Source of the DNA: Paenibacillus qinlingensis
GTDB taxonomy: Bacteria; Bacillota; Bacilli; Paenibacillales; NBRC-103111
Assembly: GCF_013204845.1 (NCBI RefSeq)
Contig: NZ_JABMKY010000010.1
Location: forward strand, 124,001-188,000
Direction: 5' to 3'
DNA: 64,000 bases
Shown piece after piece: positions 1 through 10,401 of the stretch. The notes under the pieces were generated by a model. It was not told the DNA's origin, made no database searches, and saw nothing but the letters and a program-made list of their open reading frames with translations. The stretch's first letter is position 1. Each line of letters opens with the position of its first letter. A program made the position numbers and the translations under genes.

Positions 1-792
1 GAGATTGGGGAAGCCGTCGCATGGGCTCACGAACGGAACGCGAAAGTGTATGTCGCGGTTAACAATATTATGGATAATCAAACACTCGAAGGGTTAAAAG
101 AATACTTAGCTGCCATCCAGGCGCATGGTGTTGACGCCATTATTTTCGGGGATCCAGCAGTCCTTATGACTGTTCGTCAATTGCCTGAGTCGCTGCCGCT
201 TCATTGGAATGCGGAAATGACTTCGACGAATTATGCAACCGCGAATTATTGGGGGAAGCAAGGCGCAGTTCGCGTTGTTCTCGCTAGAGAGTTGAACATG
301 GAGCAGGTGCTTGATTTTAAAGCGAAGTCAGAGATTCCTGTTGAAGTTCAAGTACATGGAATTACGAATATTTATCACTCCAAGCGTGAGCTGGTCAAAA
401 ATTATATGGCGCATCAAGGAACAACGCCGGAAGCGGATCGTTCGAAAGGACGAGGACTATTCCTTATTGAACACGAACGGCGTGACCAACGGTATCCTGT
501 TTACGAAGATTGCAATGGCACGCACATTATGAGTTCAGAAGACTTTTGTATGCTGGAAAATTTGCCAGAGCTTATCGACGGAAATGTGGATAGTTTGAAA
601 ATCGAAGGGTTGCTCAAATCATCGCAGTACAATGAAACTGTTGTGAGGAGCTATCGCGCTGCGATTGATGCATATCTTGCGAATCCTGAAGGCTATGAGT
701 TCCAGCAAGAATGGCTGGATGTGATTGTGGAGCTTCAAGACCCTGAGCGTGAGCTCAGTTTCGGATTTTTCTATAAAGAACAGGTATATTGA
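1..792 (+). CDS. trhP1: U32 family protein TrhP1/YrrN (5' end cut by window edge)
   Basis: The reading frame is open from base 1, so the gene starts left of the window; 263 residues are visible of a family usually near 310. The product resembles the first member of the Bacillus yrrN/yrrO pair of U32 'peptidase-like' proteins. Family knowledge links these to prephenate-dependent 5-hydroxyuridine formation at tRNA position 34, not to proteolysis. The visible part has the U32 barrel pattern (KVYVAVN, then VEVQVHG). Where the partner has the cysteine signature, this copy has HGITNIYHSKREL, so it lacks the four clustered cysteines, as expected for the non-cysteine partner. The second U32 gene follows after 25 bases, indicating one operon. 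The symbol rests on pair order and partner type. Confidence 0.85.
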   Translation, partial: EIGEAVAWAHERNAKVYVAVNNIMDNQTLEGLKEYLAAIQAHGVDAIIFGDPAVLMTVRQLPESLPLHWNAEMTSTNYATANYWGKQGAVRVVLARELNMEQVLDFKAKSEIPVEVQVHGITNIYHSKRELVKNYMAHQGTTPEADRSKGRGLFLIEHERRDQRYPVYEDCNGTHIMSSEDFCMLENLPELIDGNVDSLKIEGLLKSSQYNETVVRSYRAAIDAYLANPEGYEFQQEWLDVIVELQDPERELSFGFFYKEQVY

Positions 793-817
793 TGGAAGAA
801 AGAAGGTGCTCTCCTAG

Positions 818-2101
818 ATGACTACAGCCGTAGAAGCACAAGCCAGGGGTAAGCGTGTAAGACTTGATAAGCCGGAGCTTCTAGCTCCAGCAGGTAATTT
901 GGAAAAACTGAAATTTGCGATTCATTATGGCGCAGATGCTGTATATATCGGTGGACAGAAGTATGGTCTACGCTCTAACGCGGATAATTTCTCCAAAGAG
1001 GAGATGCGTGAAGGAGTCGAATTTGCGAAGCAATATGGTGCCAAAGTTTTCGTAGCAACGAATATCTACGCACATAATGAGGATATTGAAGGCTTAGATG
1101 AGTACTTGCGAGGGCTTCAGGAGGTTGGTATATCGGCAATTATCGCCGCAGATCCCATTATCATGGAAACATGTCGACGTGTTGCTCCGAAGCTCGAAGT
1201 CCACGTTAGTACGCAACAGTCGGTAATGAATTGGCAAACGGTACAGTTCTGGAAAGATCAAGGTATCGAACGTGTCGTATTGGCGCGTGAAGTCAGCATG
1301 CAGGAAATCGATGAAATCAAAGCGCATGTGGATGTCGAAATTGAAGCCTTTATTCATGGGGCTATGTGCAGTTCCTACTCGGGGCGGTGTGTGCTTTCCA
1401 ATCACTTTACGGATCGCGACTCGAACCGCGGCGGCTGTTCGCAATCTTGCCGCTGGAAATATGATCTATTCACGAAAGATCAGCCGCTTGATGCCCCATT
1501 GGCAACGGATTTCCCCATGTTTGCTGAGGATGATGATGCTTTCACCATGGGATCCAAGGATTTAAGCATGATTGATCATATCGCGGATATGATTGAATCG
1601 GGTGTGGATAGCTTTAAGATCGAAGGCAGAATGAAGAGTATTCACTATGTGGCGACGGTTGTGAATGCTTATCGTCAGGCGATCGATGCTTATTTCGAGG
1701 ATCCTGAGCACTTCAAGCTGAATCCTGTGTGGCAGGATGAGATTCATAAAGCGGCGAATCGACCTCTGAACGATGGATTCTTTTATGAAGCGCCGGGTCA
1801 TGAGGACCACATTTTTGAACCAGAAGATAAGGTCGTTGGCTTTGATTTCGTTGGATTAGTTATGGGGTATAACGCAGAAACGGGTGTTGCCCTTATTCAG
1901 CAAAGGAATCATTTCAAGCCAGGGCAAGAAATTGAGTTTTTCGGTCCTGAAGGGACGCATTTTAAACAAACGGTTGGCGTTATCCAAGATGAAGCGGGTC
2001 AAGAATTAACTGCTGCTAGACATCCGCTGCAGTTAGTGCAGATAAAGACGGAATTTCCTGTTAAAAAATGGGATATGATGCGTAAAAAAACAGGAAAATA
2101 G
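818..2101 (+). CDS. trhP2: U32 family protein TrhP2/YrrO, tRNA uridine-34 hydroxylation
   Basis: This 427-residue protein is the cysteine-bearing member of the YrrN/YrrO pair. It opens with the family start KPELLAPAGNLEKLKFAIHY and carries the U32 signature EAFIHGAMCSSYSGRC, followed by GGCSQSCRW. That gives the four cysteines thought to hold a metal or Fe-S centre. The C-terminal part has the small beta domain typical of full-length U32 proteins. Family knowledge assigns it to 5-hydroxyuridine synthesis in tRNA anticodons, using prephenate. The ATG at 818 has an AGAAGG ribosome site nine bases upstream. A strong terminator follows at once, so trhP1-trhP2 is the end of its operon. In Bacillus subtilis udk, greA and pbpI follow; here pbpI is present but udk and greA are not. 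Confidence 0.9.
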   Translation: MTTAVEAQARGKRVRLDKPELLAPAGNLEKLKFAIHYGADAVYIGGQKYGLRSNADNFSKEEMREGVEFAKQYGAKVFVATNIYAHNEDIEGLDEYLRGLQEVGISAIIAADPIIMETCRRVAPKLEVHVSTQQSVMNWQTVQFWKDQGIERVVLAREVSMQEIDEIKAHVDVEIEAFIHGAMCSSYSGRCVLSNHFTDRDSNRGGCSQSCRWKYDLFTKDQPLDAPLATDFPMFAEDDDAFTMGSKDLSMIDHIADMIESGVDSFKIEGRMKSIHYVATVVNAYRQAIDAYFEDPEHFKLNPVWQDEIHKAANRPLNDGFFYEAPGHEDHIFEPEDKVVGFDFVGLVMGYNAETGVALIQQRNHFKPGQEIEFFGPEGTHFKQTVGVIQDEAGQELTAARHPLQLVQIKTEFPVKKWDMMRKKTGK

Positions 2102-2109
2102 TACCATGG

Positions 2110-2151
2110 AAGCTTTCTCCAGTGTAGGTTATAGTGGAGAAAGCTTTTTTT
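2110..2151 (+). terminator. Rho-independent terminator after trhP2
   Basis: Arms aagctttctcca and tggagaaagctt form a perfect 12-bp stem with a 13-base loop, followed by a run of T. It begins nine bases after the trhP2 stop codon. Confidence 0.93.
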
Positions 2152-2281
2152 ATACTTTATATCGTTTTATAGAGGATATTGGAAATGAATGTCGAAATTT
2201 ATGTATAACAATGCATGTAAACCTTTTCATTTGAGTAAGTATTCAAAGAAGGTTAATTAGAAACTAATGGTGGTGAACGAA

Positions 2282-4459
2282 ATGACAAAAAAACTCCAAG
2301 GTATTCGCTCGATTTTAAACAAAGTAGTTCAAGCAACTGGTCAAGTTCGAAGGGGTCGAAATCTTGACACTGCAGGTGGTGGATCAGCTTCACCGAATGG
2401 TACATACGCTTTCAAAGGTCCGAGCAACATTAAGCTCGAAAACCCTGTAAAATCAGTTGGAATGAAGTTATTTCTGATGTTTTTTATTAGTATTTTGTTT
2501 TTCGTTCTAGTAGTAGGAATGATTTCGTATTCCGTCTCCAAAAGTGTTATTAAGAATAAGGTGGCTGAATCCAGTTTACAAACTGTGACACAAGCAGGTC
2601 AGAAATTAGATTTCCTGTATCAGACTTTTGACGATGTATCGCTTCAAATTATGTTGAATAAAGAATTGCAGGATTTACTTGATAAGGTTCCTAAATTAGA
2701 GGCATCGTCTTATGAAGCGCTAGATGTTACTCGCCAATTAACAGAGAAATTAAACGTAGTTACTTTCTCTAACAAATCAATTAAAACGCTTCATTTGTAT
2801 CGTCCAGATGGTAAGTTGATCGTGATTACTGGCGCTGGCGGTGCTCCATCAGCTGAGAATTCAGCTGGAACAGATTGGTTTAAAGCAACAGTAGAAAACG
2901 CAGGTAAAGTAACTTGGCTGGATAGTCAAGCCAAAGGATACTCAAGCAGCTCCTCAAACACGTTTGCGATCAGCCGTCTGATGCGTAATACGTTAACTAA
3001 CTCAGCAACTGCTGTGCTAGTCTTAGAACTAGGCACAGAGATTTTGACAAAAGAGTTAAGCGGCATGTCTTTAGGGGATGACAGTAATGTCATCATTACA
3101 AATGCAGCGAACAAAAATATTGCAGTCAAAGATATGACGAATGTTGGTAAAGAATCATCCGTTCAACTTACGAAGGAACAGCTTGTAGAAGAACATGGTT
3201 CATTTATCACGAAAGATGATCATTTGGTAGCTTTCTACAAATCAGCTATATCGGGCTGGAACTTGGTTGGTGATATTCCGGTCAGCGCACTAGTGAAAGA
3301 TGCGAAGAAAATTTACAACTACACGCTTCTGATCGCCTTATTTGCAGCAATCGCAGCGGTCATCATCGGTATCATCGTAGCTAGAATGATTGGTAGTCCA
3401 CTCATTAATCTGCGTAATCTGATGCAGCAAGGTGCCAAAGGTAAACTTACGGTTCGAGCCAATTATAAGTCCAAGGATGAGATTGGGCAGTTGGGTGCAA
3501 GCTTTGACGTCATGATGCAGCAGATCACCACACTGGTACAACAAACGAGTACTTCTGCACAAGCAGTATTTGAAACAGCGCAAGAATTGACGAACTCCTC
3601 TAAAGTAACTGCAACGGCGGCAAGAGAAATTGCTGTTGCGACAGATGAGATTTCCAATGGCGCAGGCGGTTTGGCGACAGAGTCTGAGAAGGGCAACGAG
3701 CTTACGCACCATATCGGCATTCAAATGAAGCAAGTTATTGAAGCCAATCTTGAGATGGGAACTGCGGCAGCGGATGTGCAAACGTCCAGTGAGCTTGGAA
3801 CGAAGTACATGTCCGAGTTGATTGCCAAAACGAATCTGACGGAAGAAATGATCCGTTCCATGGTTGATAAGGTGGATAAACTGAAAGAAAGTACACGTTC
3901 GATCCGTAAAATTTTGGATCTTTTGAATAACATTTCGAAGCAAACGAATATCTTGTCTTTGAATGCCACGATTGAAGCGGCACGTGCAGGTACAGCGGGC
4001 AAAGGCTTCATGGTCGTTGCGGATGAAATTCGTAAACTTGCTGATCAGTCTAAACAATCCATTGATGTTGTTGGTCAAATCACCGAAACGATTCAAGGTG
4101 AGATCGACGAAACCGTTAAAGTTCTTTCGACAGCGACGCCAATCTTCCAAGAGCAGATTATGGCTGTTAAAGAAGCAGATACGATTTTCAAACAAGTAAC
4201 GAATCATATGGGCGGCTTTATTGTTCAGTTGAGTACCGTTAGTGATTCCATTTCTACGCTGGAACAATCACAAGTCGTGTTGTCTGATGCAATGACGAAT
4301 GTCAGTGCAGTTGCTGAGGAATCATTGGCGACTTCCGAGGAAGTTGCTTCCCTAAGTTCCGAACAGCTCAGCATTAGTGATGGTTTGGTGAAATTGTCGG
4401 ACAAGCTGGATCAGCTGTCCCAATCATTGACCGATACATTATCCAAATTCGAAGTATAA
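2282..4459 (+). CDS. Methyl-accepting chemotaxis protein (Cache-type sensor)
   Basis: A transmembrane chemoreceptor that passes extracellular ligand signals to CheA/CheW. From the ATG at 2282 it has 725 residues. A cytoplasmic N-terminal tail of about 60 residues precedes TM1 (about 62-85). An extracellular sensor of about 260 residues looks Cache-like, and TM2 lies at about 347-370. A HAMP segment and a long coiled-coil signalling domain follow, with the hairpin tip [17 protein letters not shown] at about 552-568. The ATG at 2282 follows GGTGGTGA at a good distance; an in-frame ATG at 2267 is the alternative. The gene stands alone, bounded by terminators. The long N-terminal tail is unusual for this family. 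The ligand cannot be read from sequence. Confidence 0.9.
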   Translation: MTKKLQGIRSILNKVVQATGQVRRGRNLDTAGGGSASPNGTYAFKGPSNIKLENPVKSVGMKLFLMFFISILFFVLVVGMISYSVSKSVIKNKVAESSLQTVTQAGQKLDFLYQTFDDVSLQIMLNKELQDLLDKVPKLEASSYEALDVTRQLTEKLNVVTFSNKSIKTLHLYRPDGKLIVITGAGGAPSAENSAGTDWFKATVENAGKVTWLDSQAKGYSSSSSNTFAISRLMRNTLTNSATAVLVLELGTEILTKELSGMSLGDDSNVIITNAANKNIAVKDMTNVGKESSVQLTKEQLVEEHGSFITKDDHLVAFYKSAISGWNLVGDIPVSALVKDAKKIYNYTLLIALFAAIAAVIIGIIVARMIGSPLINLRNLMQQGAKGKLTVRANYKSKDEIGQLGASFDVMMQQITTLVQQTSTSAQAVFETAQELTNSSKVTATAAREIAVATDEISNGAGGLATESEKGNELTHHIGIQMKQVIEANLEMGTAAADVQTSSELGTKYMSELIAKTNLTEEMIRSMVDKVDKLKESTRSIRKILDLLNNISKQTNILSLNATIEAARAGTAGKGFMVVADEIRKLADQSKQSIDVVGQITETIQGEIDETVKVLSTATPIFQEQIMAVKEADTIFKQVTNHMGGFIVQLSTVSDSISTLEQSQVVLSDAMTNVSAVAEESLATSEEVASLSSEQLSISDGLVKLSDKLDQLSQSLTDTLSKFEV

Positions 4460-4472
4460 TAGCGAAGATGAG

Positions 4473-4503
4473 TCCACTCTCCCTTAGGAGGGTGGATTTT
4501 TTT
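4473..4503 (+). terminator. Terminator after chemoreceptor gene
   Basis: Arms tccactctcc and ggagggtgga (one mismatch) enclose a short loop and are followed by seven T. It sits 14 bases after the stop at 4459. Confidence 0.88.
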
Positions 4504-4598
4504 GCGTTTTAGCAGTGTGGAAGCGGTTTGATGTGAAGTCAGAATGCCGATACTGGAAGCAATAAGGACTTTTGAAACATGTAAAAGGGGATCGTAGA

Positions 4599-6419
4599 AT
4601 GAGTGAGAATCAATTATCATCGATGGAGAAGAGACGTATGTTTTTGATGCTCTTTTTGATTCTGCTTGGATTTGCAGGTATATTCGGCAAGTTGTTCTGG
4701 ATTCAAATCGCGGCAACGGAAAGTTACTCATCACGAGGAATCAATTTGGTGAAAAATTCTGTGATTCAAAGGCAGCGCGCACTTGTCTTAGAAAGCGGAA
4801 GAGGCGAAATTCTGGATCGGAATCTACAGCCGTTGACTGGGAAAATTGTGAAAGCGTTAGTTGCTTTCCCGATCAACAGTGAATTTGCGATGAATGGGCA
4901 GGAAGTAAGTCAACTCACACGTATATTGAAGACGAATAAAGCGAGTTGGGTAACATTTGCTTCTAACTTGAAAGAACCGCAAGTGTGGGGGACACAAGAT
5001 GGGGGGAAGGCACTCTCGTTGAGTTCGCAGCAAGTGAAGGAGATCGATGGGTTAGGGTTAGCGAATATTAAGGTAGTTGAAATGGAAGACCGTTATCCTA
5101 CTGGTATGACAGCGCGTCAGTTAATTGGCTTTATCGGTCAAAATCCAGATCGTGTGATGCAGATTTACGGCTCGGATTTGGAAAAAGGACGTGTTGCTCT
5201 GACTTCGAAAATTGGGGGAGCAGGCCTAGAGAAATCGTTCGACGCATGGCTTCGCGGTGTGGGTGAAACCTCGATATCCTATTTCACGGATGCAGGAAAG
5301 AGGCCTCTAGCGGGTTTGGACGCGCGGATGATTGCACCGGACAACTCTTTCTATCCTGTGAAGCTGATTACGACCTTAGACAGCCGTGTACAGCAGCAAA
5401 TAGAAGCCCTAATGGATAAGCTGAACATTCGCGACGGAGCCGCAGTTGTGCAGGAGGCAAAACATGGCGATGTTATCGCAATGGCGAGCAGACCGAACTA
5501 CAATCCTTTACAGGTAGATCTAGCCAGTAATAATTGGAGTAATTATGCAATCAAGGCGACGGCGCCTGGTTCAATATTCAAAACAATTGTAGCCGCAGCG
5601 GCGTTGGATGAGAAAGTCGTGACGCCTACGGAAACGTTTAACTGTGAAGGGGCGCTAGGGAAGTATGGCTTTACTTGTTGGTGGAGGGACGGACACGGAC
5701 CTTTAACTTTGGAAGAAGGGTATGCACAGTCGTGTAATATTGTATTTGCGAACGTCATGGGGCGTCTAACCGCCGCTCAATTAGAGAAATATGCCAATAA
5801 GCTAGGTGTTCTTAATGAGGTAGGCTGGACAGGGAAAACAGATACGAGAGATGTTTTTGAACAATGGGATTCCGAAGAGCGAGGGCAATTATTTGCTGCA
5901 CATACCCCAGAGAATGATGAGGGGGTCCTGATGCAAACGGCGATTGGCCAAAGGGATGTCAGAATGACCCCGCTACAAGCGTCGAATATGGTTGTCACCT
6001 TGTTGAATGACGGGAAGGGCTTTAGCCCCAGGGTTGTGCAAGAAATTCAGTATCAAACGGGGCGTGAGATGGAAGCATTTCCGGTTAAGAGCTTAAGTTC
6101 GGATGATGGCAAAATATCAGTGGCGACGAGTCGTACCCTTTTGAAATGGATGAGGGAGGTTGTCACAGAGGGAACAGGTCAAAGTCTGCAAGGTGCGAAG
6201 TGGAAGTTGGCAGGCAAGTCAGGGACAGCACAAATTCAAAATGGCAAGCAAGAAAAAGTGAATCAATGGTTCATAGGCTATGGACCTGTAGAAACTCCCC
6301 AATATGCGGTATCCGTCGTGATCAAAAATACAGACCCCACAGAAAGTAATAAGGCGATTCCTTTATTTAAGGGGATCATGGACATTTTGGCGAGTCAAGG
6401 GTTGTCAAACAGCAAATAA
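4599..6419 (+). CDS. pbpI: Class B penicillin-binding protein, PbpI-like transpeptidase
   Basis: A membrane-anchored D,D-transpeptidase that cross-links peptidoglycan. Its 606 residues contain one N-terminal membrane segment (about 10-30), a dimerisation/pedestal region beginning with the typical RGEILDRN stretch, and a C-terminal transpeptidase domain. All three catalytic motifs are present: SIFK with Ser325 and Lys328, SCN at 378-380, and KSG at 540-542 (the usual KTG, with Ser replacing Thr). The chosen ATG has AAAAGGGG upstream; a TTG at 4572 lies before that site and is rejected. The position just after the U32 pair matches Bacillus subtilis yrrR (pbpI, PBP4b), a sporulation-associated enzyme, so the symbol rests mainly on synteny. 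No sporulation sigma promoter was identified with confidence. Confidence 0.82.
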   Translation: MSENQLSSMEKRRMFLMLFLILLGFAGIFGKLFWIQIAATESYSSRGINLVKNSVIQRQRALVLESGRGEILDRNLQPLTGKIVKALVAFPINSEFAMNGQEVSQLTRILKTNKASWVTFASNLKEPQVWGTQDGGKALSLSSQQVKEIDGLGLANIKVVEMEDRYPTGMTARQLIGFIGQNPDRVMQIYGSDLEKGRVALTSKIGGAGLEKSFDAWLRGVGETSISYFTDAGKRPLAGLDARMIAPDNSFYPVKLITTLDSRVQQQIEALMDKLNIRDGAAVVQEAKHGDVIAMASRPNYNPLQVDLASNNWSNYAIKATAPGSIFKTIVAAAALDEKVVTPTETFNCEGALGKYGFTCWWRDGHGPLTLEEGYAQSCNIVFANVMGRLTAAQLEKYANKLGVLNEVGWTGKTDTRDVFEQWDSEERGQLFAAHTPENDEGVLMQTAIGQRDVRMTPLQASNMVVTLLNDGKGFSPRVVQEIQYQTGREMEAFPVKSLSSDDGKISVATSRTLLKWMREVVTEGTGQSLQGAKWKLAGKSGTAQIQNGKQEKVNQWFIGYGPVETPQYAVSVVIKNTDPTESNKAIPLFKGIMDILASQGLSNSK

Positions 6420-6493
6420 CAGGTATGATGGATGTTAAGCCTAATTGGCTATCCATGCTAATGACACATTCTAAACTCAGGAGACCTAACATT

Positions 6494-7315
6494 ATGGCGA
6501 CCCAACTGCCTTCAACCTTACGATTGCTAGATCGTTCAAATGACACTGAATCCCAACCAATTTTATATGCTTTTGCTTTAGAAGAGCTCCTATGTCGTGC
6601 TATTGGGCAGGGAACACCTCCCATCTTACATATTTGGCGGCACCCGCGCGCGTTCGTTATGGGCTTAAGAGATAGCAGATTACCAGGCGCCGCGAATGCG
6701 GATGAATGGCTGCGGAGTGAAGGTTATGATACCGCTGTACGTAATTCTGGAGGAGCGGCAGTACCTTTAGATAAAGGAGTCGTTAATATTTCCTTATTGC
6801 TTCCGAAGGATGCGGGAGATATGGAGCACCGCAAAGATTTCGAGGGGATGGTCGGATTGATTCGAGAAGTCATGGCTTCCATTACGGACCGAATTGACCA
6901 AGGGGAAATTATCGGTTCATTTTGCCCAGGGGAATTCGATCTGAGCATTGGAGGGCGTAAATTTTGCGGGATTGCACAGCGCAGACAGCAGCTTGCGATT
7001 TCTGTACAAGCTTTTCTAATTGTAGAAGGCCGCGGCGAGGAAAAGGCTGCATTAGCTCGTGGGTTTTATGAGAGGGCTGCAGTATCAGCAACTAAGCATG
7101 ATTATCCGATTGTTGTGCAGGAGAGCATGTCGAGCTTAGCAGAGTGTCTGCACATCCCTTTAACAGCGGAGATGTTTGTCGAGCAATTGCGAGTGGTTAT
7201 GAATAATCGAGGTATTCAGTTTGCTCAAGCTGAGGAAATCGCCGGCTACCCCGACGATTCTCAGATTCATGAAATGATTACGCTCATGAAGGATCGCTAT
7301 GCCATTTCATCCTAA
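6494..7315 (+). CDS. lipL: Octanoyl-[GcvH]:protein N-octanoyltransferase, LipL-like
   Basis: A biotin/lipoate protein ligase-fold enzyme of 273 residues. In Gram-positives LipL moves octanoyl groups from GcvH to the E2 subunits of oxoacid dehydrogenases through a cysteine thioester. The sequence shows RNSGGAAVPLDKGVVN (the lipoyl-fold RRxSGG-like motif), then FCPGEFDLSIGGRKFCGIAQRR. Cys144 in FCPG is at the family's nucleophile position (near 150 in Bacillus), and the segment is the LipL/LipM-type substrate loop. The ATG at 6494 has AGGAG ten bases upstream; an earlier in-frame ATG at 6425 has no good ribosome site. The gene lies near pdhABCD, whose E2 is the expected target, with one convergent gene between. 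LipM, which transfers to GcvH, is the main alternative. Confidence 0.8.
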   Translation: MATQLPSTLRLLDRSNDTESQPILYAFALEELLCRAIGQGTPPILHIWRHPRAFVMGLRDSRLPGAANADEWLRSEGYDTAVRNSGGAAVPLDKGVVNISLLLPKDAGDMEHRKDFEGMVGLIREVMASITDRIDQGEIIGSFCPGEFDLSIGGRKFCGIAQRRQQLAISVQAFLIVEGRGEEKAALARGFYERAAVSATKHDYPIVVQESMSSLAECLHIPLTAEMFVEQLRVVMNNRGIQFAQAEEIAGYPDDSQIHEMITLMKDRYAISS

Positions 7316-8038
7316 AAAATAATGCAGGGCTGTTGGTAGTTCAATTTGCCAGAAGCCCCATATATGTTTGCCAGGTTTCTCTGTATAGTGAAGCGTGGCA
7401 TTTTTGTCTTGCAAAAACGTGTGAGTCAGTCTGTTTTCCCGGACGAAATCAAAGGTACCGCGCTCTGTTGTAACATCAGTTTCCTCTGTGCCGATTAACA
7501 TATAAATCTCTAGCCAAGATAAGTCATCCTCTTGTTTAATTCTTTCACGGGTTATGTCGAAAAATGCGCCTGACAAGGATATAACTCGGCAAAAAAGGCT
7601 AGGATAATCTAAGGCGAGATGCAAGGAAATTGTTCCACCAAGTGAATCTCCTGCAAGAATGCGTTCTGATCGCTCCGTACGGACGGGATAACGACTTTCT
7701 ACATAAGGGAGAAGCTCCTCTGCGAAAAATTGACAGTAGGCGTCATGACGCTCTCCTTCAGGCGCATATTCGGATGTCCGATTCACATTATTCACATCGA
7801 CACCGACTACGATGGCAGGCTCTAAATCCTCATCTAAGATTAAACGAGTAAGGGTTGTAGCAATTCTGCCAAAATTAAAGAACTGTTCACCATCTTGACA
7901 GTAAATAACGGGATAAGAGAGCAGTTCGTTATAACCAGGGGGGAGATAGATCCGCAGGGGACGATTTTCTCCAAGCAGGCTCGAGGTGACTTCATCTTTG
8001 ACAATAGTACGCTTATACAAACGGGAGTCGTCTAGCAT
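7307..8038 (-). CDS. Alpha/beta hydrolase, putative esterase (Esterase D/Fes-like)
   Basis: A 243-residue cytoplasmic protein of the 'putative esterase' family (PF00756), with no signal peptide. Visible features are an early RIYLPPGY strand, the nucleophile elbow GDSLGG and a C-terminal GKHIWGFW carrying the probable catalytic histidine. Substrates in this family range from enterochelin to S-formylglutathione and carbohydrate esters; none can be assigned here. The ATG at 8038 is preceded by AAGGAGA; a TTG at 8056 lies before that site and is unlikely. The last nine bases overlap the 3' end of lipL, a convergent arrangement with no room for a terminator. Its upstream region is shared with the divergent pdh operon. 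Confidence 0.85.
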   Translation of the reverse strand: MLDDSRLYKRTIVKDEVTSSLLGENRPLRIYLPPGYNELLSYPVIYCQDGEQFFNFGRIATTLTRLILDEDLEPAIVVGVDVNNVNRTSEYAPEGERHDAYCQFFAEELLPYVESRYPVRTERSERILAGDSLGGTISLHLALDYPSLFCRVISLSGAFFDITRERIKQEDDLSWLEIYMLIGTEETDVTTERGTFDFVRENRLTHTFLQDKNATLHYTEKPGKHIWGFWQIELPTALHYFLG

Positions 8039-8169
8039 CGTGGATCTCCTTCTCAATTGGGGTAGGTGTATTATAGCAGTTGTTGTTTCCTTATAAACTG
8101 TATTATATATTTTGTTAAACTGTACTATTCATTGACAGTAAAAAAGGTGAGATACCCCGCCACTACTGG

Positions 8170-8198
8170 TGTACAATTCACCAAAACAGGATTATAAT
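8170..8198 (+). promoter_or_regulatory. Candidate pdh promoter with a small inverted repeat
   Basis: TATAAT (8193-8198) lies 17 bases after TGTACA (4 of 6 matches to the -35 consensus). The -35 sits inside an inverted repeat TGGTG-7-CACCA (8167-8183), which could be an operator. A separate TTGACA at 8132-8137 has no convincing -10. Confidence 0.45.
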
Positions 8199-8250
8199 AA
8201 TACTATAACAGAAGTTCAGATAGTAGGCACCAAAATCATATAAGAGGTGA

Positions 8251-9339
<1,089 letters not shown>

Positions 9340-9386
9340 AGTAAACGTTCGAAACAAGTTTTAACTTTAGGAGGCACAGAGTAGTC

Positions 9387-10367
9387 ATGGCACAAATGAC
9401 AATGATTCAAGCGATAAAAGACGCGATGCGCGTAGAATTAGAAAGAGATCCTAATGTTATTTTGTTCGGTGAAGACGTTGGTAACGTTGGTGGCGTGTTC
9501 CGTGCAACAGAAGGCTTACAAAAAGAATTCGGCGAAGAGCGCGTATTCGATACGCCTCTTGCTGAGTCCGCAATCGGCGGACTTGCGGTTGGTTTAGGCG
9601 TACAGGGCTTCCGCCCAATCGCTGAAATCCAATTCGTAGGTTTCATCTACGAAGCACTTGACCAAATTTGCGTGCAAGCAGCTCGTATGCGTTACCGTTC
9701 CGGTGGTCGTTATAACTCTCCAATCGTATTCCGTACGCCTTTTGGCGGCGGGGTGAAAGCGGCTGAGCTTCATACGGATGCACTTGAAGGCCTACTTGTT
9801 CAAACACCAGGGATTAAAGTCGTTGTTCCTTCCAACCCTTATGACGCGAAAGGGCTACTAATTGCAGCGATTCGCGATAATGACCCTGTTTTCTTCATGG
9901 AGCATTTGAACTTATACCGTGCTTTCCGCGGCGAAGTACCAGAAGGCGAATATACTGTCGAGCTTGGCAAAGCGAATGTTGTTAAAGAAGGTTCTGACGT
10001 TACAATCATTACTTACGGCGCTATGGTTCACACATCCATGAAAGCCGCTGAAGAAATTGAAAAAACAGAAGGTGTGAAAGTCGAAGTTATCGACCTTCGT
10101 ACACTTCTTCCATTGGATATTGATACCATTGTTACTTCCATTAAGAAAACAAACCGCGCGATTATCGTTCAAGAAGCGCAAAAAACTTCTGGAGTAGCCG
10201 CAGAGGTTATTGCTCAAATTAATGAGAAAGCGATTCTACATTTGGAAGCACCGGTTCTACGTATTTCACCACCAGATACCGTGTATCCATTTGCACAAAT
10301 CGAAGATGCTTGGTTGCCAAGTCCAGCAAGCGTTATTGCTGGAATTAAGAAAGTACTTGAATTTTAA
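9387..10367 (+). CDS. pdhB: Pyruvate dehydrogenase E1 component, beta subunit
   Basis: The transketolase-like pyrimidine-binding half of the E1 heterotetramer, 326 residues. It begins with [19 protein letters not shown], the family's characteristic helix. [18 protein letters not shown] and [12 protein letters not shown] follow, the latter carrying the glutamate expected to activate thiamine. The C-terminal domain shows the usual [17 protein letters not shown] precedes the ATG. The high density of optimal codons, shared with pdhA and pdhD, fits a strongly expressed central enzyme. It is the second gene of the operon, followed by pdhC after 34 bases. Confidence 0.94.
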   Translation: MAQMTMIQAIKDAMRVELERDPNVILFGEDVGNVGGVFRATEGLQKEFGEERVFDTPLAESAIGGLAVGLGVQGFRPIAEIQFVGFIYEALDQICVQAARMRYRSGGRYNSPIVFRTPFGGGVKAAELHTDALEGLLVQTPGIKVVVPSNPYDAKGLLIAAIRDNDPVFFMEHLNLYRAFRGEVPEGEYTVELGKANVVKEGSDVTIITYGAMVHTSMKAAEEIEKTEGVKVEVIDLRTLLPLDIDTIVTSIKKTNRAIIVQEAQKTSGVAAEVIAQINEKAILHLEAPVLRISPPDTVYPFAQIEDAWLPSPASVIAGIKKVLEF

Positions 10368-10401
10368 TTCACCCAGTCGAAGGTAACAGGAGGTCGTACA
10401 C

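Noticed and set aside
3338..4267. 309-codon open frame antisense to the first chemoreceptor
   Set aside because: It lies wholly inside a well-supported gene in the other strand and has the Cys/Arg/Asn-rich make-up of a shadow frame.
4541..4560. Sigma-D promoter (GCCGATAC) before the PBP gene
   Set aside because: The -10-like word is present but no TAAA lies at the proper distance, and a PBP is not an expected target.
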